From the NCBI GenBank assembly GCA_965372405.1, contig CBDVCE010000014.1, positions 1 to 64,000 on the forward strand: a stretch of DNA of 64,000 bases, given 5' to 3'. Position 1 is the stretch's first letter, and each line of letters starts with the position of its first letter. Shown piece after piece: positions 15,838 to 23,744 of the stretch. The DNA is from Sunxiuqinia sp965372405 (GTDB taxonomy: Bacteria > Bacteroidota > Bacteroidia > Bacteroidales > Prolixibacteraceae). Made by a program: the position numbers and the translations under genes. The notes under the pieces were generated by a model. The model saw nothing but the letters and a program-made list of their open reading frames with translations, searched no databases and was not told the DNA's origin.

Positions 15838-18027
15838 ATGGCTGAATTTAGATTTAAGGCACTTCAAGAAGTGATTTCTCGTCAACCAAAAGAGATAATC
15901 AGAGAAGACAACTTGACATCAGATTATTATGGAATCAATGTTTTTGGCAAAACTAAAATGAAAAAGTATTTGTCAAAAGAAGCTTACAAAGCGGTAGTTG
16001 ATGCTGAAAATCATAGTGCTCCAATTGATCGCAAAATGGCTGATCAGGTTGCACAAGGGATGAAAGCCTGGGCTACTGAAAAAGGAGCCACTCACTACAC
16101 GCATTGGTTTCACCCATTAACAGATGGAACGGCAGAAAAGCATGATGCATTTATTGTGCATGGTGAGGACGGTAGTGTTGTTGAAGATTTTTCAGGCAAA
16201 CTACTTGCACAGCAAGAACCAGATGCTTCTTCATTTCCAAGTGGGGGTATTCGCCAAACTTTTGAAGCTCGTGGTTATACAGCATGGGATGCATCATCTC
16301 CTGCATTTATTGTTGATAAGACATTGTGTATTCCTACAATCTTTATTTCATATACCGGAGAGGCGCTTGACTATAAAACTCCATTGTTAAGAGCATTGTC
16401 AGCTGTTGATAAGGCTGCAACTTCAGTTTGTCAGTTATTTGATAAAAATGTTACTAAGGTTCATGCAAACTTGGGTTGGGAACAGGAATACTTCCTGATT
16501 GATGAAGCATTATATGCTGCGCGCCCTGACCTAATGCTTACCGGACGCACCTTGATGGGGCATCCATCTGCAAAAGATCAGCAATTAGATGACCATTACT
16601 TCAGTTCAATTCCTACTCGTGTTTACCATTTTATGGAAGACATGGAGAATGAATCATATAAATTAGGTATTCCTGTAAAAACACGTCATAATGAGGTAGC
16701 TCCAAATCAGTTTGAGCTTGCTCCAATTTTTGAAGAGTGTAACCTGGCCAATGACCATAACCAATTGGTGATGGACTTGATGAAGAAAGTGGCTCAAAAA
16801 CACAATTTCTTTATTCTATATCATGAAAAACCATTTGCCGGAATTAATGGTTCTGGAAAACACAACAACTGGTCGCTTGGTACTGATACGGGTGTTAACT
16901 TGTTCTCTCCAGGAAAAAATCCAAAGTCGAACTTGCAATTCCTTACTTTTGTAATTAATACAATAAAAGCTCTTTACGATAACCAGGATTTATTACGTGC
17001 AAGTATTTTAACTGCAAGTAACTCACATCGCTTGGGAGCCAATGAGGCACCTCCATCAATTCTTTCTGCATTCCTTGGAACAGAAATTGGCAAGATGCTT
17101 GACCTGATGGAAGAAGCTGTTGTTGATCGTAAGATGACTCCAGATGAAAAAACAGCTCTTAAATTAAATATTGGTCGTATTCCTGAAATTATTTTAGATA
17201 ATACTGATCGTAACCGTACTTCTCCATTTGCATTTACCGGTAACCGTTTTGAGTTCCGAGCTGTGGGTTCTTCAGCAAACTGTGCTCAGGCAATGATTGC
17301 ATTGAACACTGCTGTTGCTGCTCAGTTGCAGGAATTCAAGAAAGATGTTGATGCAATTATTGAAACTGATGTGAAGAAAGATGAGGCAATCTTTCAGGTG
17401 TTGAAGAAACTAATTATTGCTTCTAAGCCAATCCGTTTTGATGGTAATGGCTATAGTGAGGAGTGGGTTGTAGAAGCTGCGGAACGTGGATTGACAAATG
17501 TGAAAAGTGTGCCTGAGTCAATTGCAGCATATTTAACTGATGATGTGAAGAAATTATTTACAAGTCAGGGAGTTCTTACTGAAGCTGAACTTGAAGGTAG
17601 AGCAGAAGTTGAGTATGAGAAATTCCAAATGAAGATTCAAATTGAAGCTCGTGTACTTGGCGATTTGGCAATTAACCACATCGTTCCAACTGCCGTTCAA
17701 TATCAGTCTACTTTATTGGAGAATGTGAAGAATTTGAAACTTGTATTCTCTGATGAAGAGTTCAATGAGCTAGCAGGTGCTCGTAAAGAGCTGATTAAAG
17801 AAATTGGTGGACATATTTCTTCAATTAAAGCTAAGACAAAAGAAATGGTTGAGGCACGTAAAATTGCTAATGTTATTGAAGATAATGTTGAGAAAGCTCA
17901 TGCATATGATAAGAATGTTCGTCCATACCTGGAGGATGTTCGTTACCACATCGATAAGCTTGAGTTGATTGTTGACAATAAGCTTTGGCCACTTCCAAAA
18001 TATCGTGAATTGTTATTTGCAAGATAA
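15838..18027 (+). CDS. glnN: Glutamine synthetase type III
   Basis: A 729-residue GSIII, which makes glutamine from glutamate, ammonia and ATP. Length and layout match the family, which is typical of Bacteroidota and cyanobacteria and much longer than GSI. Visible motifs: NQFELAP at 290-296 in the metal/ATP site, the flanking KTRHNEVAP, EKPFAGINGSGKHNNW, and NRTSPFAFTGNRFEFR. The start is the only ATG with a preceding A-rich tract. A single-gene transcript, with a possible promoter at 15774 and a terminator at 18049. Confidence 0.97.
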   Translation: MAEFRFKALQEVISRQPKEIIREDNLTSDYYGINVFGKTKMKKYLSKEAYKAVVDAENHSAPIDRKMADQVAQGMKAWATEKGATHYTHWFHPLTDGTAEKHDAFIVHGEDGSVVEDFSGKLLAQQEPDASSFPSGGIRQTFEARGYTAWDASSPAFIVDKTLCIPTIFISYTGEALDYKTPLLRALSAVDKAATSVCQLFDKNVTKVHANLGWEQEYFLIDEALYAARPDLMLTGRTLMGHPSAKDQQLDDHYFSSIPTRVYHFMEDMENESYKLGIPVKTRHNEVAPNQFELAPIFEECNLANDHNQLVMDLMKKVAQKHNFFILYHEKPFAGINGSGKHNNWSLGTDTGVNLFSPGKNPKSNLQFLTFVINTIKALYDNQDLLRASILTASNSHRLGANEAPPSILSAFLGTEIGKMLDLMEEAVVDRKMTPDEKTALKLNIGRIPEIILDNTDRNRTSPFAFTGNRFEFRAVGSSANCAQAMIALNTAVAAQLQEFKKDVDAIIETDVKKDEAIFQVLKKLIIASKPIRFDGNGYSEEWVVEAAERGLTNVKSVPESIAAYLTDDVKKLFTSQGVLTEAELEGRAEVEYEKFQMKIQIEARVLGDLAINHIVPTAVQYQSTLLENVKNLKLVFSDEEFNELAGARKELIKEIGGHISSIKAKTKEMVEARKIANVIEDNVEKAHAYDKNVRPYLEDVRYHIDKLELIVDNKLWPLPKYRELLFAR

Positions 18028-18048
18028 TATCATTCTAATCTATATAAG

Positions 18049-18080
18049 TGAACCCTCATGCATTGCATGGGGGGTTTTTA
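18049..18080 (+). terminator. Terminator of glnN
   Basis: AACCCTCATGC, an ATT loop and GCATGGGGGGTT form a strong stem with one mismatched position, followed by TTTTTAT. It is located 20 nt after the stop codon of glnN. Confidence 0.75.
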
Positions 18081-18083
18081 TTT

Positions 18084-18182
18084 GGTGCAGCGATTTTCAA
18101 TCGCTGATTTTTTGGCAGTTGTAAACTTCCGCACCCGGAATTTTAGTGCTGATTAAATTTGCAGTTAAAAACTGCAACACCC
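18084..18182. repeat. REP-like multi-hairpin intergenic element
   Basis: The element starts GGTGC and ends CAACACCC, so the ends pair. Inside are two perfect hairpins: AGCGATT-TTC-AATCGCT (18089-18105) and GCAGTT-AAA-AACTGC (18161-18175); a CTTCCG/CGGAA pair lies between. A shorter element of the same layout occurs at 52779-52836, sharing the GCGATTTT-hairpin motif and the GGAAGTT/AACTTCC-type motif. Confidence 0.6.
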
Positions 18183-18192
18183 ATTATTTTTG
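18158..18192 (+). promoter_or_regulatory. Possible promoter of the PorE-like gene
   Basis: TTTG at 18158-18161 and TATTTTTG at 18185-18192, 23 nt apart, fit the Bacteroidota -33/-7 pattern. The -33 box would lie inside the REP-like element. The leader would be about 25 nt. Confidence 0.35.
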
Positions 18193-18221
18193 TAATTTAG
18201 CTTCTACTGAAAAGAGCTAAA

Positions 18222-20162
18222 ATGAAACACTATTACCTGATTACTTTATTACTGATTTTTCTTTTTACATCCTGTGGATCCAATAAGTTTTTGATAGGCA
18301 AAAAGCACTATGAGCAGGGTGAGTATTTTAAGGCAATTGGAAATATTCGTGCGGTTTATCCAAAGCTGAAGAGTAAAGACGAAAAGGCTGAGGCAGTATA
18401 TGTGCTTGGGAAAAGTTATGAGGGATTGGGTGAATACAGCAAGGCTTCTCCCTGGTTAAAGAATGCTACCCGATACAAGTACCCTGCAGATAACTTACTT
18501 ATAAACTTTGCTGAAGTTCAAAAGGCAGCAGGGAAACTGAATGAAAGTGCTGAGGTTTATGGGAAGATTTTAGAGGAAGAACCTGACAATAAATTAGGCA
18601 GCCTTGGACTGAAAGGTATTGAGTTTACTAATGCTTTGCTTGAAGATCCAACTTTGTATCAGGTAGAAAAAATGACCCGGTTAAACTCAAATGGAAATGA
18701 AAGGGCTATTTCAATTTTAAATAATGAGTCTGTTTTGATTTCATCGTCAAGAGAAAATGCTAATGGAAAAGCATTGAATCCAGTTGACGGACAAAAGTTT
18801 TCAGATATATTTCTTGCTGAGTATAATTCTAAAACTCAAAAATGGTCGTTTCCAAAATCTTATGATGAAGGAAATTTAAATACAGAGAGTGGTGAGGATC
18901 ATATTCATATTTCGAAGGACAGGCAAAAGCTGGTTTTGGCAAAAGCAATATATGAGGCTGGTCAAAAGCAAAAACACCAATTATTTTTTAGCCTTTTAAG
19001 TAGAGATAAATGGAGTCCTTTGGAGCAAATCCAATTTTCAATGGATGGACACGATTACCCACAGGCAAGTTGGTCTGAAAATGGAGAATGGCTTTATTTC
19101 TCTTCAAACCGACCCGGAGGAAGTGGTGGTTTTGATATTTGGAGAACTCGTTTAAATGAGACCGGAGGATTTGATGAGCCAGTTAATCTTGGGAAACAAA
19201 TAAATACAGTTGGAAATGAATTTTATCCGCTTGAAAGGCGTACAGACATTCTGTATTTTTCTTCAAATCACCACCATGGAATTGGGGCACAGGATATTTT
19301 TAAGGCAAGAAAGGAACGTGGAAGATGGGAGATTAAGAATTTAGGTGTTCCTGTCAATTCTTATGCAGATGATTTGGGCATTCAGTTTTTTGGTGAAAAA
19401 GAAAGGGGTTTTTTTCTATCAAACCGTAAAGGTAGCCGGGCGATGGATGTGTATAGCTTTTTCCTTCCTCCAAAATTGTTCATGTGTTTTGGAAAGGTGT
19501 TTAATGAAGAAACCGATTCGATAATTTCCAATGTAAATATTCGTGTTGCCGGAACAGATGGTTCCATGCAGAGATTGGTTACTGATAATGGTGAGTTTCA
19601 GATTGAGTTGTTGCCAGACAATGAATATACTGTGATAGCTTACAAAAAAGGGTTTCTAAATGCGCAGGCAAAGCTTTCAACAAGGGGATTAAATGAAGCG
19701 CAGGAGTTTCAGGTTGAATTTAAGCAAACACCAACTGATAAGCCAATCCGACTTGAACAAATTTATTACGAAACGGGTAAATGGGAATTGTTGTCATCCT
19801 CAAAAAAATCGTTGGATGAATTAGTTGATGTGCTTCAAATTAATCCTAATATTCAAATTGAGGTTAGTGCGCATACTGATGAAGTTGGCGATGAAACTTT
19901 TAATTTGGAATTATCTCAAAAGCGAGCTGATGAAGTTATGCAGTATTTGCTTGAAAAAGGAATATCATCAGATCGGTTGAAAGCAAAGGGTTATGGAGAA
20001 CAAAGGCCTTTTGTTGTAAATGCTAAGTTTGCTGAAAATATGGAATTTCTTGAACGAGGGAATCAACTGACTCCTGAATTAATTTCCAGCTTGAATGAAG
20101 CTCAAAAAGAAATTGCCAAAAGCCTCAACCGCCGAACGGAGTTTGAAGTAATTGGCGACTAA
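18222..20162 (+). CDS. porE: PorE-like OmpA-family lipoprotein (T9SS component)
   Basis: A 646-residue outer-membrane lipoprotein. The signal peptide ends in the lipobox LFTSC (Cys18). TPR-like helices follow (about 20-140), then PD40/WD40-like propeller repeats (about 160-410, e.g. LYFSSNRPGGSGGFDIW), a carboxypeptidase-regulatory-like beta-sandwich (about 415-500, GKVFNEETDSIISNVNIRVA), and a C-terminal OmpA domain (about 505-646, with ISAHTD-type VSAHTDEVGD and NLELSQKRA). This exact order is that of PorE, which links the T9SS trans-envelope complex to peptidoglycan. OmpA/PD40 proteins are multi-copy in Bacteroidota, so a paralogue such as a T6SS- or Cad-type OmpA protein cannot be excluded. 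Encoded alone. Confidence 0.72.
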   Translation: MKHYYLITLLLIFLFTSCGSNKFLIGKKHYEQGEYFKAIGNIRAVYPKLKSKDEKAEAVYVLGKSYEGLGEYSKASPWLKNATRYKYPADNLLINFAEVQKAAGKLNESAEVYGKILEEEPDNKLGSLGLKGIEFTNALLEDPTLYQVEKMTRLNSNGNERAISILNNESVLISSSRENANGKALNPVDGQKFSDIFLAEYNSKTQKWSFPKSYDEGNLNTESGEDHIHISKDRQKLVLAKAIYEAGQKQKHQLFFSLLSRDKWSPLEQIQFSMDGHDYPQASWSENGEWLYFSSNRPGGSGGFDIWRTRLNETGGFDEPVNLGKQINTVGNEFYPLERRTDILYFSSNHHHGIGAQDIFKARKERGRWEIKNLGVPVNSYADDLGIQFFGEKERGFFLSNRKGSRAMDVYSFFLPPKLFMCFGKVFNEETDSIISNVNIRVAGTDGSMQRLVTDNGEFQIELLPDNEYTVIAYKKGFLNAQAKLSTRGLNEAQEFQVEFKQTPTDKPIRLEQIYYETGKWELLSSSKKSLDELVDVLQINPNIQIEVSAHTDEVGDETFNLELSQKRADEVMQYLLEKGISSDRLKAKGYGEQRPFVVNAKFAENMEFLERGNQLTPELISSLNEAQKEIAKSLNRRTEFEVIGD

Positions 20163-20229
20163 GGCAAATATCTTTTTTAAACAAAAATAGAGAGCAAAAT
20201 TGATACAGGCTTTTCCAATCTTGCTAAGA

Positions 20230-20922
20230 TTAAGCAATGGCCAAAGTCAATAAGCTTACTTTAGTTGATGGTAATTTTTGAAGAGTTGCTACACATGCTT
20301 CAAGGGTGGCTCCTGTTGTTACCACGTCATCAACCAATAAAATGTGTTTGTCTTTTATTAATTCTGATTGCTGTAGGTCAAAAATCCCTTCAACATTTTG
20401 GGAGCGTTCAAACCTCGTTTTTTGTGTTTGAGTTTTTGTGTTTACTACTCGTTTAAGCACGTTATTAGAAATTGGAATATTTAATGATTGACTAAGGCCT
20501 AGCGATAAATGATAACTTTGATTGTAACCACGTTTTCGTTCTTTTTTTGGATGAAGAGGGACAGGACAAATGAGATCGATTGAATCAATAAATTCGGAAC
20601 CTTTTAATTCTCGGCCAAATAATGTTCCCATATGTTCACCTAGTTTATCTAGTCCTTTGTACTTCAGTTGATGAAGGATTTTCTGATAGTCACTTCCTTT
20701 TTGAAACTCAAAAAATGCCGTTGCACGTTCAATCATAACTCTACCGTAAAAAAGTTGTTCCATGGTATTTTCACTATTAAGATGAAAATTGGTACGAGGA
20801 ATTTGGAACTGACAATTTAAGCAAATAAATTGTTCCTGACTGATTAGCCTCTCATTGCAAACAACACAAATTCTTGGGAAAAACAATTCAGCAAAACAAT
20901 TTAGGGTGGATTTTAAAGACAT
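20230..20922 (-). CDS. comF: ComF family phosphoribosyltransferase-like protein
   Basis: A 230-residue protein from the Met at 20922 (MSLKSTLNCF), chosen over an upstream Met at 20970 because homologues start just before the zinc-binding region. Two CxxC pairs (C19/C22 and C34/C37) form the N-terminal zinc finger. The C-terminal half is a type I phosphoribosyltransferase domain with PVPLHPKKERKRGYNQS and the PRPP loop LLVDDVVTTGATL. ComF is needed for DNA uptake in naturally competent bacteria; in others its role is unclear. It faces the PorE-like gene tail to tail. Confidence 0.9.
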   Translation of the reverse strand: MSLKSTLNCFAELFFPRICVVCNERLISQEQFICLNCQFQIPRTNFHLNSENTMEQLFYGRVMIERATAFFEFQKGSDYQKILHQLKYKGLDKLGEHMGTLFGRELKGSEFIDSIDLICPVPLHPKKERKRGYNQSYHLSLGLSQSLNIPISNNVLKRVVNTKTQTQKTRFERSQNVEGIFDLQQSELIKDKHILLVDDVVTTGATLEACVATLQKLPSTKVSLLTLAIA

Positions 20923-21002
20923 GGTTTCGTTTTTTATTACGAATATAACATAACAAAATCGTTTTATCAATAGGGATTCGCAAATAACTGATAATTAAAT
21001 AT

Positions 21003-21031
21003 AAAAAAGGCGGCTGGCAATATGCCAGCTC
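21003..21031 (-). terminator. Terminator of the TonB gene
   Basis: On the minus strand GAGCTGGCA, TATT and TGCCAGCC form a strong stem, followed by GCCTTTTTT. It lies about 40 nt downstream of the TonB stop codon. Confidence 0.75.
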
Positions 21032-21068
21032 CCTTTTCTCCTGTATGTCGAACCAATTAATAAATAGT

Positions 21069-21761
21069 TTATTGTAGAACAAAACTGATAGGTACACTAA
21101 AAGATACTCGAACAGCTTTTCCGCGCTGTTTCCCGGGTTTCCAGATTGGTAAATTGTTAACTACTCTCAATGCTTCTTCATCTAAAGATTTATCAACTCC
21201 ACGAATTACTCTAGCGTTTGAAACATTGCCATCTTTATTGACCACGAAGTTTACATACACTTTCCCCTCAATGCCATTTTCCTGAGCAATAACTGGGTAT
21301 TTTATTGCATTCGCGATAAACTGCCTTAATGCAAGTTCGCCTCCTGGGAATTCTGGCATTTCTTCAACAATAAAGAATACCTGAGCTTCATCGGATTCCT
21401 CTTCTTCCTGCATATTAGCTACAAATGGGGTGATATCAATTGTGGTTTCTTCATCTGCCTCAGTATCTTCAATTTCAAGTTCGTCATCAATTTCAATATC
21501 ATCAGAAACGATATGCAATACTTCAACGACTTTTGGAGGTGGTGGTGGCTCCGGTGGCTTAACCTCTTCATGTCGGGTGATTGGGATTAGTTCATTGTCA
21601 ATTTCCTCAATGATTATTTGTCCACCAAATTCGGCTTTGTTTACCTGTGTTTTAAGTTCAAAAGCAAGCAGGCAAATCCCCAATGCCAAGACAAAACCTA
21701 TTTCCATAAACAGATTGCGGAAACGATTTAAATCTACATTTTCTGATTTTTTTGTCTCCAT
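21069..21761 (-). CDS. TonB family energy transducer
   Basis: A 230-residue inner-membrane protein that carries proton-motive-force energy to TonB-dependent outer-membrane receptors. One transmembrane helix lies near the N-terminus (about 14-36). A Pro-rich piece (PPEPPPPPK, about 68-76) and an unusually acidic linker with many Asp/Glu/Ile follow. The C-terminal TonB domain takes up about 135-230, with PEFPGGELALRQFIANAIKY, the YP..A...GI.G.V.V.F.V signature, and WKPGKQRGKAVRVSFSVPI. Bacteroidota usually have several tonB genes; no exbB/exbD lies nearby. The gene is monocistronic, with a terminator at 21003. Confidence 0.9.
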   Translation of the reverse strand: METKKSENVDLNRFRNLFMEIGFVLALGICLLAFELKTQVNKAEFGGQIIIEEIDNELIPITRHEEVKPPEPPPPPKVVEVLHIVSDDIEIDDELEIEDTEADEETTIDITPFVANMQEEEESDEAQVFFIVEEMPEFPGGELALRQFIANAIKYPVIAQENGIEGKVYVNFVVNKDGNVSNARVIRGVDKSLDEEALRVVNNLPIWKPGKQRGKAVRVSFSVPISFVLQ

Positions 21762-22032
21762 GGCGTTTTGATTAATGGTTTCGCACGATGAAATATCAAA
21801 AGTGCTTTTATTATTATTTACGAGTTAAAAGTGTTATATGTTTCTGATGATGAGGTGTTTTGCAAATGCTTCTAAAATTTAAAAGAAGCATATTATTTTA
21901 AGATTAGGTGGCTTGAGATTGAGGAAATTGGGCATTAATCTCTTTTGATAAAGTAGATATAAAGAACTAAATTTGCCAATCGCCTGAGAATTCTGATCAA
22001 GAAGCTTTTCAGGAAATCACGAACAAATAAAA

Positions 22033-23136
22033 GTGAAGATGAGCAGACACAAAATAAAAATAGGGATATCGCAGGGCGATATTAATGGAATTGGCTATGA
22101 AGTAATTATGAAAACGCTTTCGGACAGCCGGATTATGGAAATGTGTACTCCGATTGTATATGGGTCTCCTAAAGTTGGCGCTTATCACCGGAAGGCATTG
22201 GAAATGAATAGCTTCAATTTCAATAATATTCGTTCAGCAAATGAAGCTGATACCAAAAGAGCAAACATCATTAACTGTATTGATGACAATATTCGAGTTG
22301 AACTTGGCAAATCTTCAGAAATTGCCGGTGAAGCATCGTATATGGCATTGGAAGCATCTGTTCGTGACTTAAAAGAAGGTTTAATTGATGCCTTGGTTAC
22401 CGCTCCAATCAATAAAGACAATATTCAATCTGAAAAATTTAACTTCCCAGGGCATACTGAATTTTTGGCTCAGCAGTTTGAGTCAGATGATTACCTGATG
22501 TTGATGGTTAGCGAGATGATGAAAATCGGAATCGTAACCACTCATGTTCCACTTGCACAAGTTCCATCTTTAATAACGAAAGAGCTTATCCTGAAAAAAT
22601 TGCGGATTATTTCCCATTCACTGGAAGAAGATTTCAGTATAAAAAAACCACGAATTGCAGTATTGGGATTAAATCCACATGCTAGCGATGGAGGGTTGCT
22701 GGGTAGTGAGGAAAAGGAAATTATTGCACCTGCAATTGATCTGGCGAAAGAAGAAGGAATTTTAGCATTAGGGCCATACCCAAGTGATGGTTTTTTTGGT
22801 TCGGGAGATTATACCAAATTTGATGCAATTTTGGCAATGTATCATGATCAGGGATTGACTCCATTTAAGCTGGTTTCATTTGAAAAGGGTGTTAACTACA
22901 CTGCTGGTCTACCTGTTATTCGAACTTCACCAGCACACGGAACTGCATTTGATATTGCAGGAGAAGATAAAGCATCTCCAGATTCATTTAGGCAAGCACT
23001 CTATTTAGCAATTGATATTCATAAGAGCAAAGAGTTGTACAAGGAAATTAGCAAGAATCCACTTAAAAAATACGAAATCAACCCTAATCATGTTGATGAA
23101 AATATAGATCTTCAGACTGAGGATCCAGAGATTTAG
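22033..23136 (+). CDS. pdxA: 4-hydroxythreonine-4-phosphate dehydrogenase
   Basis: A 367-residue NAD-dependent enzyme of vitamin B6 synthesis (deoxyxylulose-5-phosphate-dependent route), oxidising 4-phosphohydroxy-threonine. Motifs: GISQGDINGIGYEV at the N-terminus, TAPINKDNIQS, FPGHTEFLA (metal-binding His), MYHDQGLTPFKL and TSPAHGTAFDIAG. Either GTG at 22033 or ATG at 22039 can be the start; ATG is two codons in and equally well placed. The first gene of a plus-strand run pdxA-ruvA-sprA, with only 5 nt before ruvA. Confidence 0.95.
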   Translation: MKMSRHKIKIGISQGDINGIGYEVIMKTLSDSRIMEMCTPIVYGSPKVGAYHRKALEMNSFNFNNIRSANEADTKRANIINCIDDNIRVELGKSSEIAGEASYMALEASVRDLKEGLIDALVTAPINKDNIQSEKFNFPGHTEFLAQQFESDDYLMLMVSEMMKIGIVTTHVPLAQVPSLITKELILKKLRIISHSLEEDFSIKKPRIAVLGLNPHASDGGLLGSEEKEIIAPAIDLAKEEGILALGPYPSDGFFGSGDYTKFDAILAMYHDQGLTPFKLVSFEKGVNYTAGLPVIRTSPAHGTAFDIAGEDKASPDSFRQALYLAIDIHKSKELYKEISKNPLKKYEINPNHVDENIDLQTEDPEI

Positions 23137-23141
23137 GAATT

Positions 23142-23726
23142 ATGTACGAATACATTCATGGGAAAATTACCGGTCTTACCCCTGCCAATGCAGTTGTTGA
23201 AGCTGGGTCGATTGGTTATTTTATCAATATTTCACTTAACACTTATTCGTTAATCAACGGTAAAGATCAGGCCAAGTTATTTCTACACCAGGTTGTTCGC
23301 GAGGATGCTCATATTCTGTATGGTTTTGCTGAACAAACAGAACGGGAGCTTTTTAGGTTATTGATTTCTGTTAATGGGATCGGATCAAGCACTGCTTTAA
23401 TGATGCTTTCATCACTTAATGCGGTGGAAATTCAAAATGCAATTTTGGAGGAAAATGTCATTCTTTTAAAAAGCATTAAAGGTATTGGTGCTAAGACTGC
23501 CCAGCGTGTTATAATCGACCTGAAAGATAAAATCGGGAAAGGGCCAGCAAGTGATCAAGTTTTAATCTCTCAAACAGGCAATACTATCTTGAATGAAGCG
23601 TTATCTGCATTAGTAATGCTGGGATTTGCCAAGAAGAGCGTAGAGAAGGAATTGGATAAGATTTTGAAGGCGAATCCTGACTTAACGGTTGAAGAAATGA
23701 TTAAAATGGCTCTAAAAGGCCTGTAA
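23142..23726 (+). CDS. ruvA: Holliday junction branch migration protein RuvA
   Basis: 194 residues. RuvA tetramers bind Holliday junctions and load the RuvB motor. The N-terminal OB-fold is clear (MYEYIHGKITGLTPANAVVE), followed by two helix-hairpin-helix motifs (LISVNGIGSSTALMML and LKSIKGIGAKTAQRVIIDLK) and the C-terminal RuvB-binding domain (about 145-194, LSALVMLGFAKKSVEKELDK). ruvB is not adjacent. Followed 18 nt later by sprA, a neighbour relation I recall in other Bacteroidota. Confidence 0.95.
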   Translation: MYEYIHGKITGLTPANAVVEAGSIGYFINISLNTYSLINGKDQAKLFLHQVVREDAHILYGFAEQTERELFRLLISVNGIGSSTALMMLSSLNAVEIQNAILEENVILLKSIKGIGAKTAQRVIIDLKDKIGKGPASDQVLISQTGNTILNEALSALVMLGFAKKSVEKELDKILKANPDLTVEEMIKMALKGL

Positions 23727-23744
23727 CTTAGAAAAAGACAGTCA

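Noticed and set aside
21430..21771. 113-codon plus-strand frame opposite the TonB gene
   Set aside because: It is the antisense shadow of the acidic/Pro-rich linker of TonB (Ser- and Gly-rich product).
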